NCBI GenBank assembly: GCA_003427395.1
Contig: BFEA01000837.1
Location: forward strand, 292,424 to 332,912
DNA length: 40,489 bases
Direction: 5' to 3'
Origin: Chara braunii
Taxonomy: Eukaryota; Streptophyta; Charophyceae; Charales; Characeae
Shown: in pieces, positions 30,747 to 38,861 of the stretch
How the letters are laid out: every line of letters begins with the position of its first letter
Numbering within the stretch: the stretch's first letter is position 1
The notes under the pieces: model-generated
Told to the model about the DNA's origin: nothing
Database searches by the model: none
The model's input: only the letters and a program-made list of their open reading frames with translations
Program-made: the position numbers and the translations under genes

Positions 30747-30914
30747 AACCACTAGTACCTTTGTCGGTTCGAAAATACTCGGCCTCCGACCTTTCAGGAG
30801 GCCGAAACGAAATGACGGCCGCCGATCAGATTGATCAATGTCGGCCTCGGCCTCCTGAAAGTTCGGGAGCTGGCAAGAACTTGTCGAAACCGGACGCCAA
30901 AGGTACTAGTGGTT
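30747..30914. mobile_element. 168-bp MITE with 17-bp terminal inverted repeats
   Basis: AACCACTAGTACCTTTG and CAAAGGTACTAGTGGTT are perfect inverted repeats. Inside, CCTTTCAGGAGGCCGA and TCGGCCTCCTGAAAG form a second inverted pair, so the whole element can fold. The left flank is a T-run, and no target duplication could be established. Confidence 0.8.
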
Positions 30915-30972
30915 CAAGTTTTACTTTCGCAGTCACTTCTTGCAGATAATGCAGAAGGATAAAAGAAGACTA

Positions 30973-31069
30973 CTGTCTTCCCCCGAACACAACGCACACT
31001 CATTATGGCTGAACCGGACCGGGAAGCATACATTCATTATTGAGGTGCGTTATGTTTGGGGGAAGACGG
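30973..31069. mobile_element. TA-flanked MITE (family D), copy 1
   Basis: 97 bp, ends CTGTCTTCCCCCGAACACAA and the inverse of CCGTCTTCCCCCAAACATAA, both continuing into CGCA. It is flanked by TA at 30971-30972 and 31070-31071, which fits Tc1/mariner-type insertion. The centre carries ACCGGACCGGG. Confidence 0.75.
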
Positions 31070-31075
31070 TAGCAG

Positions 31076-31190
31076 TAGCTACCTGAGTGGCTCAGTTGGT
31101 AGGTCAGTTGGTAAACTTGAAATACAGACCTGGGTTCAAATCCGTCCGTCTGGACCTTTATGAATGCAATCAAGAATTCTGGATTACCTA
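31076..31190 (+). mobile_element. tRNA-derived SINE-like sequence 2
   Basis: A-box-like GAGTGGCTCAGTTGGTAGG (31085-31103) and B-box GGGTTCAAATCC (31132-31143), then CGTCTGGACCTTTATGAATG as in copy 1. A short internal duplication (tcagttggta) separates the boxes. Confidence 0.68.
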
Positions 31191-31403
31191 CGGGCGGCTC
31201 AGATCAGACCAATGAAGACATACCATGGTTGCTGCTGTTTTCTTTTTTAATTAAGAAAAGAAAAAAAAAGTCAGGTATGTAAAGTTGTGAGAGCATTTTA
31301 CGAATGTTGAATGATGTCGTCACAGTGCCATCCCTTTTTTTTTGTTGGGTAAATGGTGATGTCATTGCTTCCAAACATGCGAGGCGGCGTTTGCTGAATG
31401 CAG

Positions 31404-31649
31404 GTAGGGATATGTGTTGGTTGCCTTCCTTTTGCTCTGTGGCCAGGAACTTGGAATTCTTGAACAGTGAAGAGCCGGCACAAGGAAGCGGACCGAGTTC
31501 ATCGGATTTCGGAGCGGTGCCATTCATGACCGGCTTGGAATGCGGCGTTATTATCCAGTACGAGGATCATGCGACATTCTGCAAGGCACTTGCAGCGATG
31601 TGCGGGAGAGCTATGAAAAAGGTGTGTGGTTGTGATGAGAATTTAGAAG
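31404..31649 (+). CDS. Exon 2 of the coiled-coil gene (model)
   Basis: Acceptor AATGCAG|GT at 31403 and donor TTAGAAG|GTAATA at 31650 give a 246-base exon, phase 1 at both ends. Its first codon joins exon 1 as Gly. The product segment contains SSSDFGAVPFMTGLECGVII, YEDHATFCKALAAMCGRAMK and a Cys-rich VCGCDENLE. An alternative acceptor exists at 31446 (TCTGTGGCCAG), but it would not match the phase of exon 1 directly. A GT at 31621 (AAAAAG|GTGTGT) is an alternative donor with the wrong phase for exon 3. CGVIIQYEDHATFCKAL resembles the CDVIV...DCRHV segment of exon 3, hinting at a repeated fold. Confidence 0.5.
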
Positions 31650-31712
31650 GTAATAAATTGTAATAATTCATCTCGGGCATAATTCTTTGCTTCTGTGTGC
31701 TTTGGTGCAGTA

Positions 31713-32576
31713 TGGTTTGGGAGTAGGGGTTGGGAGTAAGGGTGTGAGAGTAGGGGCTTGGGACTAAGGCTTTGAGACTAGGGTATGGGACTAAGGGTTT
31801 GAGAGTAGGGGCTTGAGACAAGGGCTTGGGACTAAGGGTTTGAGAGTAGGGTATGGGACTAAGGGTTTGAGAGTAGGGGCTTGGGACAAGGGTCTGGGAC
31901 TAAGGGTTTGAGAGTCTTGGGCTTGGGACTACCTTCTTTCCCTGAACATAACGCATATTCGTTGTAAATGAATACAATGCATAGGATGCGTTCTTTTCAA
32001 ATACAACACATATGCGTTCTATTCGAATGGCCCTAAATTTCGAATAGAACTCACATGCGTTCTATTCAATTTTTTTTTCTTTTTTTTAATTTGAAAACTC
32101 CGATACAATGCATATGCGTTATGTCCGGGGGAATAGGGTTTGGGACTAAGGGTTTGAGAGAAGGGGTTGGGAGTGGGAGTGAGAGTTCGAGAGTAGGGTA
32201 TGGGACAAAGGGTTTGAGAGTAGGGCTTGGGACTAGGGTACGGGACTAAGGGTTTGAGAGTAGGGCTTGGGACTAGGGTTTGGGTCTAGGGTTTTGGGAG
32301 TAGGGTTGAGGACTAGGGTTTGGGACTAAGGGTTTGAGAGTAAGGAATGGGAGCGAGGCTTCGAGAGTAGGGTATGGGACTAAGGGTTTGAGAGTAGGGC
32401 TTGGGACTAGGGTTTGGGACTAAGGGTCTGAGAGTAGAGCTTGGGACTAGGGTTTGGGACTAAGGGTTTTGGACTAGGGTTTTGGGAGTGGGAGTGAGGG
32501 TTCGAGAGTAGGGTATGGGACTACGGGTCTGAGAGCAGGGTACGGGACTAGGGGTTTGGGGGCAGGGTTTGGACTC
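31713..32576 (+). repeat. Telomere-like 13-14-bp minisatellite
   Basis: The array is built from variants of TAGGGTTTGGGAC and TAAGGGTTTGAGAG, alternating in a higher-order pattern. A family D MITE (31932-32133) interrupts it. The TAGGGTTT core resembles the plant telomere repeat TTTAGGG but is not in frame with a pure telomeric array. Confidence 0.88.
31932..32133. mobile_element. TA-flanked MITE (family D), copy 2
   Basis: 202 bp with ends CCTTCTTTCCCTGAACATAA and the inverse of TTCCCCCGGACATAA, both followed by CGCATAT. TA lies on each side (31930-31931 and 32134-32135). The minisatellite reads on correctly when the element plus one TA is removed. The interior has repeated GCGTTCTATTC palindromes. 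Confidence 0.78.
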
Positions 32577-32617
32577 TGCTATACCTTTGGACTGACTTCG
32601 TCGGTCTTGTGACTCGT

Positions 32618-32690
32618 AGAGCATACTCACACTAGGGACTTGTTCGACGGATCTCTGAGCGTAATTGTGGTCAGATACATCCAGGACCGG
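32618..32690 (+). repeat. Third copy of the TACTCACA repeat
   Basis: GCATACTCACACTAGGGACT and GCGTAATTGTGGTCAGATAC match 17866-17930 and, less well, 17590-17660. Confidence 0.55.
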
Positions 32691-32941
32691 GTGGTCAGAT
32701 ACCTCCAGTTGTGAAAGCGATGATGCATGCTTGACCGCCGACGCACACTTCGAATAGTGCCTGTTTATAGGGAGAAATTGGATGTGTTGTTTTCACACGC
32801 AGACTGCACCCAAGGATTGCTTTCACTGAGCACAGCCAAGTCATTGATGTTGTATCTACTGTCACAGTCAAACCTGTGTTGATCTAGTGTTTGTGTGCAG
32901 TTTTCTTTCTTTTTTCTTTTGTGTCAAAACTTAAAAGTTGT

Positions 32942-32959
32942 GTCCTTCAGGACATCCGT

Positions 32960-32991
<32 letters not shown>

Positions 32992-33096
32992 GGCCCCTGT
33001 GCAAGGATGACACGCATAAATCGAGAAACGGTCCAAAAAAAAAAAAAAAAAACAATAAATAAATCGAGAAATGGTCCAAATAAAATTAAAAAAACC
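32942..33096 (+). pseudogene. U6 snRNA retropseudogene 3 with chimeric tail
   Basis: This is the best-preserved U6 copy, with GTCCTTCAGGACATCCGTTA, TTGGAACGATACAGAGAAGA, TTAGCATGGCCCCTGTGCAA and ATCGAGAAACGGTCC (ending about 33035). It is followed by an A18 run, then a second U6 3' fragment AATAAATCGAGAAATGGTCC (about 33056-33075), then a further A-rich tail. A perfect 12-bp target duplication CTTAAAAGTTGT lies at 32930-32941 and 33097-33108. No promoter or terminator is present, so this is a retroposed copy. Confidence 0.94.
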
Positions 33097-33108
33097 CTTA
33101 AAAGTTGT

Positions 33109-33718
33109 ATGTGCCAGTGTGGCTCACCTGCTTTCTCCACTGACATCTGGTGTGCTCATGTGACTTGAGTACCACTGCATAGCACTTTGCCTAAGGAGAC
33201 GACCAAGTGTCGCCCACATAACCCTTAATTCCCAGAATCCATCCTCTTTCCCTTGTGGCGAATGTATTGGTGTGGCCATCTGTGTCTTCCCCTCCTCCAC
33301 GCCGCCGCCCCCCCCCCCTTCCTCTGCTTTCATCCCCCCTCTTATATTCAAGTTGGCCTTCTGTTTACCCCCTCTCTTTTAATCTTGCCAGCTTCCCAGC
33401 TACCATCCTTGGCTTTGTCGTTTTGTGTTGTGCAGACTGATGGTCGTTGGACACGTACAGGTAGGTGGGGCGTGTGATGGCCGTTGGGAAGCTGGCAGGA
33501 TTAAGAGAGAGGGGCTAGAAAAAGTGGTGGGGAATCCGTCCGGGACCGACATTTATGGGTGGCGCCCGGAATTTTGAGGGCAGGCCACTGGGGACCGGGT
33601 GCTTGTGTGGATGGGTCTGGGAGGGGTTCGTGGGCTGTTTTTTTTGCTTTTGATTCGCTGTGGTTTCGTTTTTTGTTTTGTTTTTTTTTTGGGCTGTCGG
33701 TAGCTTCTTCCTAAGGTC
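33109..33718 (+). other. Intron sequence without a recognised gene
   Basis: Mixed composition with a C-run at 33309. A local inverted pair lies at 33389-33405 and 33487-33503: cttgccagcttcccagc and gttgggaagctggcagg. No coding region is supportable. Confidence 0.45.
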
Positions 33719-33719
33719 A

Positions 33720-34036
33720 TCTGTGGGATTTGTGGAGTGGATGTAATTGTCGTTGGGCATCCCTCTGCTACTCAGGGAATGTTCAAAATGAAAATGAATT
33801 GCCCGCTAGAACCTGGGCAGGTGCACTGCCATATTTTCTGTCTTTCGTGCAAGTGGTCGGTAGTGAAGCGAGGTCCATCATATGTCGTTTGTACAGCTGT
33901 CGAATGCATATCTGGCTGCAGTCACGGTCGGAGCCTCAGAGGTGAGTCGAAAATATTGTTTTTTTTCCCCTTTTTCTTTTGCTAGTGATGTGATGTACAT
34001 CATCATCGTCTGCGGTTGTTACACCGCGGAGCCAAG
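33720..34036 (+). pseudogene. Decayed copies of exon 3
   Basis: Three pieces resemble the exon at 34586-34726: 33727-33770 (GGAGTGGATGTAATTGTCGT), 33875-33955 (GTCGTTTGTACAGCTGTCGA... ending CAGAGGTGAGTCGAAAAT, including the splice donor) and 33985-34036 (AGTGATGTGATGTACATCAT...GTTGTTACACCG). The second donor has the same phase as the exon 3 donor. A MITE (33760-33873) splits the first two. They look like tandem exon duplicates that decayed; alternative exon use is not excluded. Confidence 0.45.
33760..33873 (+). mobile_element. MITE family A, copy 3 (degraded ends)
   Basis: The interior CAAAATGAAAATGAATTGCC, CGCTAGAACCTGGGCAGG and GTGAAGCGAGGTCC matches copies at 18186 and 18771; the terminal inverted repeats are worn. 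Confidence 0.58.
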
Positions 34037-34039
34037 TAC

Positions 34040-34181
34040 CACTAGCAGCGTCGAGTTTCCTCGACGCTCGAATCTGGACTTCTTTTTGGAGATGTGCAGA
34101 AAATTGCACTGTGTTTCGGCAGCTTCACATCTTCTTAAACACGTCCAGATTCGGGCGTTGAGGAAACTCAACGCTGCGAGT
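34040..34181. ncRNA. Intronic hairpin 1 (miRNA-precursor-like)
   Basis: CACTAGCAGCGTCGAGTTTC...CGAATCTGGAC pairs with GTCCAGATTCGGGCGTTGAG...CGCTGCGAGTG. The stem is about 60 bp with scattered mismatches and a loop of about 20 nt. The core GAATCTGGAC followed later by GAGATGTGCAGAAAA is shared with hairpin 2 at 36190. It could be a MIR-like gene or a MITE. Confidence 0.55.
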
Positions 34182-34191
34182 GATGTTTTTT

Positions 34192-34535
34192 CATGGCTAC
34201 GATCCGGACGTCCGGACGTCCGGACCCCTGTCCAGACGGTCTGGATTCAGTCTGGACTCCAGACGTCCGGTCTGGAAGTTCCCGATCTGCAAAAAAAATA
34301 GAAAAAAAAAAATCTGCTTTGTTATTCTGCATAACATTTTTTTTTTCAGATTTTTTTATTTTTATCTTTTTTAATGTTCCGGACATTTCCGTACCTGCTT
34401 ACCAGTCCGGACCGTCTGGAAACATGCATGTCCGAAGGTCCGGATATGTCCGGAAGTCCAGACGTCAGGACCTGACCGGACACGCGTCCGGTCCCCGGAC
34501 ATGAGCTGTCGGGGTCCGGGTCCGGCGTAGCCATG
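34192..34535 (+). mobile_element. hAT-like MITE with perfect 8-bp target duplication
   Basis: 344 bp with inverted ends CATGGCTACG and CGTAGCCATG, flanked by TGTTTTTT on both sides (34184-34191 and 34536-34543). Subterminal regions are packed with TCCGGA/CCGGACGTCCGG motifs, like transposase-binding repeats of hAT elements. The central part (TCTGCATAACAT, TTTTTTTCAGATTTTTTT) is the reverse complement of the core of the 22935 family, so the families are related. Its right flank supplies the pyrimidine tract of the exon 3 acceptor. Confidence 0.85.
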
Positions 34536-34585
34536 TGTTTTTTCTTCTTTTTTTATATTTTACCCAACATTTCACAACGTTGAAG

Positions 34586-34726
34586 GCATGAACATCAACG
34601 GCCATCGGGGTACAGTCTTCCTTGAAGGCACAATCTGCGTGTCGGATCCGGTGAGTGGATGTGACGTCATCGTATGCAGTCGTTACCCCGAGGATGCATC
34701 TGACTGCCGTCATGTCCAGAGGAGAG
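34586..34726 (+). CDS. Exon 3 of the coiled-coil gene (model)
   Basis: Acceptor GTTGAAG|GC at 34585 follows a long pyrimidine tract. The donor GAGAG|GTGAGT at 34727 is near consensus. The exon is 141 bases, phase 1 at both ends. The product segment contains MNINGHRGTVFLEGTICV and VSGCDVIVCSRYPEDASDCR. The Cys-rich hydrophobic strand VIVC followed by a charged helix-like stretch recalls segments in exons 1 and 2. The reading frame closes 14 bases beyond the donor (TAA at 34744-34746), so splicing is needed. No family was recognised. Confidence 0.58.
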
Positions 34727-34778
34727 GTGAGTCAAAATTTCGATAAACGTGGCCCACGGGAGCGAGGGGTTGATTTAG

Positions 34779-34873
<95 letters not shown>

Positions 34874-34879
34874 TGACAG
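34727..34879 (+). other. 153-bp intron almost filled by (GA)n
   Basis: From GTGAGTC to TTGACAG. About 100 bases (34769-34870) are pure GA repeat, leaving no pyrimidine tract before the acceptor. Confidence 0.55.
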
Positions 34880-35156
34880 AGCAGTGTGGCCCTAACTCGA
34901 AGTTGCACGACTTGTGTAATCATTGGCAGTCCGGATCCAGTTTGTGTGTATATTACAAAGTCCATTGGGATTCCGACGAGTACTTCAGTGAGAAGTCCGT
35001 GCGAAGAAGGAAGTTTGAGAAAGACCGTCTAGAGGAGATGGAACGGAGAAAAGCAGCAGAGGAGAAACGGAGAGCAGCCATCGAGGACAGGAAGGCTGAA
35101 CTGAGGCGTCTGGAGGAGGAGAAGAAGGAAGAGGAGGAAAAAGAGAGGCTGAAGAG
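34880..35156 (+). CDS. Exon 4 of the coiled-coil gene (model)
   Basis: 277 bases from acceptor GACAG|AG to donor AAGAG|GTAGGC. The start completes the split Glu codon of exon 3 and the end leaves phase 2, which exon 5 completes as Arg. The product opens with a Cys/Trp-containing stretch ([20 protein letters not shown], then VYYKVHW). It turns at [20 protein letters not shown] into a continuous Glu/Arg/Lys/Ala helix with no Pro or Gly, typical of a single long alpha-helix or coiled coil. The coding character is strong. Unspliced, the frame stops at the TAG overlapping the donor. Confidence 0.65.
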
Positions 35157-35619
35157 GTAGGCCTCTGCTGACATTTGAATTAGTCCCACTTCTGTAATGA
35201 TTGCCTTGATTTCCTCTGAAAACATACATACCCACACAACATCATTGACCAATGCAATCGTCTTTTTTTACGAACTCATCAGCCCCTGACTGTGTCGTAT
35301 CCGCTAATTCCATCAGGATTCAAACTCATCATCTGTTTACTAACAGTTGGATGTGAGTACCATTGACATGTAGCAGCAATGCGGACTGTCTGCGCAATTG
35401 ACGGATGTCTGCCGGACATCGGACAAGACACGTGGATGTGGGTGTGCAGATGGAGCAGGAAAATCAGGTGTAGCTTTTTTTTTTTGTTTTACCATCTCAG
35501 GATGTGTGCGTTTCATCTCTTGTGCAGTGGCCACTTTCAGGCCATCTGCCTGCAAAGGACGAGCATGAACAGGCGCCTCCTTTGTATGTGTTGGTCAGTC
35601 GCTCGGGCGGGCAGGCGGC

Positions 35620-35790
35620 AGCCGGTCGGCCGGTTGGTCGGTCCGTCCGTTTGGGTCAGTTGGTCGGTCCGTCCGTTTGGGTCAGTTGGTCGGTCCGTCG
35701 TTCGGTTGGTTTTCGGTCCGTTGGTTGGTTCGTCTGTGTCTGTCGATCCGTTGATCCGTCTGCCCATTCGTCCGTTCGTCCGTCTGTGTG
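35620..35790 (+). repeat. GGTCCGTCC-type minisatellite
   Basis: GGTCGGTCCGTCCGTTTGGG plus TCAGTT is tandemly repeated twice (26 bp). Degenerate GTCC/GTCG/GTTG tetramers continue to about 35790. Confidence 0.8.
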
Positions 35791-35980
35791 TCACGAGTAA
35801 GCGACCGCAAAGTCACCCCCCATACATAATGTAGTCGAGCAATTGTTTGCCTTCCTATACTTGATGAGGGTGTATTGTCTTGGGAGGAAGAGGGACCCGG
35901 ACAGGCGCATCTGCTGCCCTCTCTCCCTTGCTGAGGTGGCACACCCGCAAAGCCCTCCCCTCTCTCCCTTGCTGAGGCCA

Positions 35981-36113
<133 letters not shown>

Positions 36114-36189
36114 GTTTCTTAGCAGTGCTCCATTGTGATTTACATGCATGAGCAAGGCATGTCATGGCAGGTGCCACAGACTTAGTGCC

Positions 36190-36345
36190 AGATCCCACTG
36201 ACAAAGAGGGTTGGAATAAGTGTCTGAATCTGGACGTGTTCCACGCAGAGATGCAGAAAAGAAAATCAATTACAGTTTTTTGCATCTCTCCACCAACAAG
36301 TCCAGATTCAGACACCTAATCCAATCGTTTTTGCCATTGGGATCT
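36190..36345. ncRNA. Intronic hairpin 2 (miRNA-precursor-like)
   Basis: AGATCCCACTGACAAA...GTGTCTGAATCTGGACGTGT pairs with ...AAGTCCAGATTCAGACACCT...TTTGCCATTGGGATCT. The stem is about 70 bp with few mismatches, and the loop is about 16 nt. The core GAATCTGGACGTGTT...AGATGCAGAAAA recurs in hairpin 1. Confidence 0.6.
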
Positions 36346-36422
36346 CGCTCTTATGAGTAGCCAGCTTCTCATGCCCGCATGCGGGAACAGTAAGTAATGG
36401 TGCTTCGGCCTGAGGAACAGTA

Positions 36423-36530
36423 ATCAGATTTCGTATTGCGATTCGTTATTGATGTTTGTGCAAACAACATCGCAATGCGAAATCTCATCTTGTATCACAA
36501 TATGAAACGCCTCGCAATACGGAATCTGAT
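36423..36530. repeat. Fold-back element with a triple repeat
   Basis: ATCAGATTTCGTATTGCGA at the left is inverted at the right (TCGCAATACGGAATCTGAT). A third, inner inverted copy is TCGCAATGCGAAATCT. Two alternative stems are therefore possible in 108 bp. Confidence 0.7.
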
Positions 36531-36545
36531 GCAGGAGCTTACAAT

Positions 36546-36985
36546 ATTCACAGTGTCAAAAACAGTTCATCACGCCGTGCGACACACCCGCGACACTTAT
36601 AGAGAACCAGTCCAGAACCTTCTTCAGAAGTACATAGCCTACCAAACACACTCGCGTCATCCCTCGGCGTCTGCTCTCTAAACATCCACCTTACACCCCT
36701 CTGACCCAATCCACCCACTCAGGAGCTGCTGCTGGTATTGTGTCTGTGCCGTGTTGTGGTTGTGGAAGGCTTTGTTAAAGTTTGTTGTATTTGTTGTAAT
36801 AATAATATAATATCCTTCCCCCCTGGCTGGTGCTGGTGTCTGAACCCACGGCCTGTGGGGTTTTTCAGCTATTGTGCATGGAGGCGATAACCTGGGAACA
36901 GTGGAAATTGTTTTTCAGCTATCAAAGATTTGAACCACAATTGATTGTGCACAAGCTTCACTCCTTTTATTTTGGGTCTAGGGTG
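36546..36985 (+). other. Intron sequence without a recognised feature
   Basis: Mixed sequence. A run near 36838-36870 carries GGTTCAGACAC on the minus strand, a weak B-box resemblance only. TTTTTCAGCTAT occurs twice (36860 and 36911). Confidence 0.4.
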
Positions 36986-37180
36986 TCTTACACGTCGATT
37001 TAGTATGTGTGGTCTTGGAAGACGTTGAATACCCTTTTGATTGAAAGAAAGCCAAAAATTGTCTTACACTGTGTTGTGTTTAGGGTTTCTTTCACACGCA
37101 TCGACTTAGTATGTGTGGTCTTGGAAGAAATTGAATACCCTTTTGATTCAAAGAAAGCCGAAATTGTCTCGCTTGTAATC
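36986..37180 (+). repeat. About 100-bp tandem duplication
   Basis: TTAGTATGTGTGGTCTTGGA and TTGAATACCCTTTTGATT occur in both copies (36999 and 37105), with a few substitutions. Confidence 0.85.
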
Positions 37181-37204
37181 CAGTGACTGGGTCTGAAGAA
37201 GTGA

Positions 37205-37622
37205 TTGCAGGAAATGGTTGAAGCCACAACCCGTACCCGTGCCTTTCTTTCTGAACCGAAATGGTTGGAGCGAGAACCCACACCTGAGCCTCGCTTTCCG
37301 AACTGAAACGATTTTGAAGCCGCAACCCCGTACCAGAGCCTCTCTCTCCGAACCGAAATGGTTCCATGATGATCTTCAACCATTTCGGTTCGGAGAGAGA
37401 GGCTTGGGTACGGGTTGTGGCTTCAACCATTTCCGTTCGGGGAGTGAGGCCCCGGTACAGGTTGAAGCGACAACCCGTACCCGAGGCTCTACCGGGGCCT
37501 CTCTGTCCGAACCGAAATGGTTGAAGCGACAACCCGTACCCGAGGCTCTCTCTCCGAACCGAAACGGTTGAAGCTGATCGGTACCGGAGCCTGTCTTTCC
37601 GGAACCGAAATGGTTCCATGAG
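37205..37622. repeat. About 50-bp minisatellite with an inverted middle block
   Basis: The unit GAAGC-ACAACCCGTACCCGA + GGCTCTCTCTCCGAACCGAA + ATGGTT runs forward (37215-37370), reversed (37374-37463), then forward again (37463-37615). The inversion point is CCATGATGATC at about 37366. RNA from either strand would form a strong fold-back. Frames on both strands through it are repeats of the same peptide and not genes. Confidence 0.85.
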
Positions 37623-37839
37623 GGACTCAGTGGCGACATATTCTGAAGCTGTTGTTTCAGCGCTCGACTTCCGAGGCTCCGGGACACTGGTGGAACACAA
37701 TGTCAAGCGGCGCCAAGCAAGAAAGAAAAAAAGTGCGCTGCTGGCGGTTCATCAAAGCTCGGCGCACAGTGCCAGTCCGCGAGGCCGTGTACTGGGGCTT
37801 TAAGACATCACTAAGAGGGTGTTTTTTTTTGTTTTTTTT

Positions 37840-37965
37840 AAATAATTTATAGACACCTGTAAGAGGGTATTCTGTATACTGTAGAGAGTTTTTTTTTTTT
37901 TCTTAATAATTTATAGACACCTGTAAGAGGGTATTCTGTAATATCTGTATACTGTAGAGATTGTT
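37840..37965 (+). repeat. About 60-bp tandem duplication
   Basis: AATAATTTATAGACACCTGT followed by AAGAGGGTATTCTGTA and TACTGTAGAGA appears at 37842 and 37905. A TATCTG insertion is present in the second copy. Confidence 0.85.
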
Positions 37966-38314
37966 CCACCACTCCTGACAACGCGGCAAGACTGCGACCA
38001 AAAAAGTCATAAAACAGTCCATCATAACCGTTTGGGTACACGTTTGGTAATCGCCGTGCATGCCTGCCGACCCTGGCCCTTCTTTTTTTTTTTTTTCTTC
38101 TTGTTCTTTGTCATCCATGGAAAACTGGAGTGGTCAAAAGGGAGAAAAGTTATAACGGTTTAGCATCCTGAGTACAGGGGGGTACAGGGCCCCCTTCTGT
38201 ATTTTCTGTCATGCCTTGTAATCTTATCTGTGGTCTGGCATAACAGGTGTGCGTGGCGTCGGTGTCAATTTCCTAAAGCGGAAAACCGTGGAACTTTGTT
38301 CTGTTGCAATTCAG

Positions 38315-38459
38315 AGAGGAGGCTGAGAGAAAACAACGTGAGGAAGAGGCGGCAAGGGTAGCTGAAGAGAAGCGGCGAGAAGAGGAGGAGCGATTGCGGC
38401 GAGAGGAAGAAGAGCGGCGTGTAGAAGAAGAGAGAAAGCAGCGTGAGGAAGCAGCCAAG
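38315..38459 (+). CDS. Exon 5 of the coiled-coil gene (model, continues beyond)
   Basis: 145 bases between acceptor TTGCAATTCAG and donor GCCAAG|GTAAGA, the latter matching consensus. Its first base completes the Arg codon begun in exon 4, and it ends in phase 0. The encoded 48 residues are purely Glu/Arg/Lys/Ala/Gln (EEAERKQREEEAARVAEEKR and similar), extending the exon 4 helix to roughly 100 residues. Such sequences are common in cytoskeletal, ciliary and RNA-processing proteins and do not identify a family. No following exon was found before the window ends. Confidence 0.7.
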
Positions 38460-38861
38460 GTAAGAAAAATATGGCAAGCTGCTGGCTGCGACAAAGAAGT
38501 GCGATCTGGAGATCATAATATTTTAAAAACAAAGTAAAAAAAAAAGTGGATACACTGCTGCCTTTTGGTATATGATAATATGAGCAAAAACAAATGCCGG
38601 TGAATTTTCAATTCGGCAAATTCGTCTTACTTGCAATTTTGGTAGAAAGGGGTGACTCTATGGGCCGAAAGTTGAAAGTTGAAACCGTAAAGTTTGCGAT
38701 TTTTATTTTTGTTCCCCCCCCCGCCTCCCCCCGCCCCGGGTACTTTTTATTCCTAGGCTACCAGCTGGAATGTTTGGGCCCCTCCCAGCTGTCCGGAATG
38801 CGCGGGTCTGGTCTTTTTTTCTTGTTCTTTTTCTTTTTTTGGAATGTATGGGTCTCGCCCT

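Noticed and set aside
24315-33040. Functional U6 genes
   Set aside because: They have A-rich tails and target duplications and lack the USE/TATA promoter and T-run terminator expected of plant U6 genes.
36838-36905. Fourth tRNA-like SINE on the minus strand
   Set aside because: Only a weak B-box (GGTTCAGACAC) without a matching A-box.
37000-37706. Peptide-repeat proteins (RFGERGSGTG type) on both strands
   Set aside because: These are the minisatellite unit read in both orientations; no start context or independent support.
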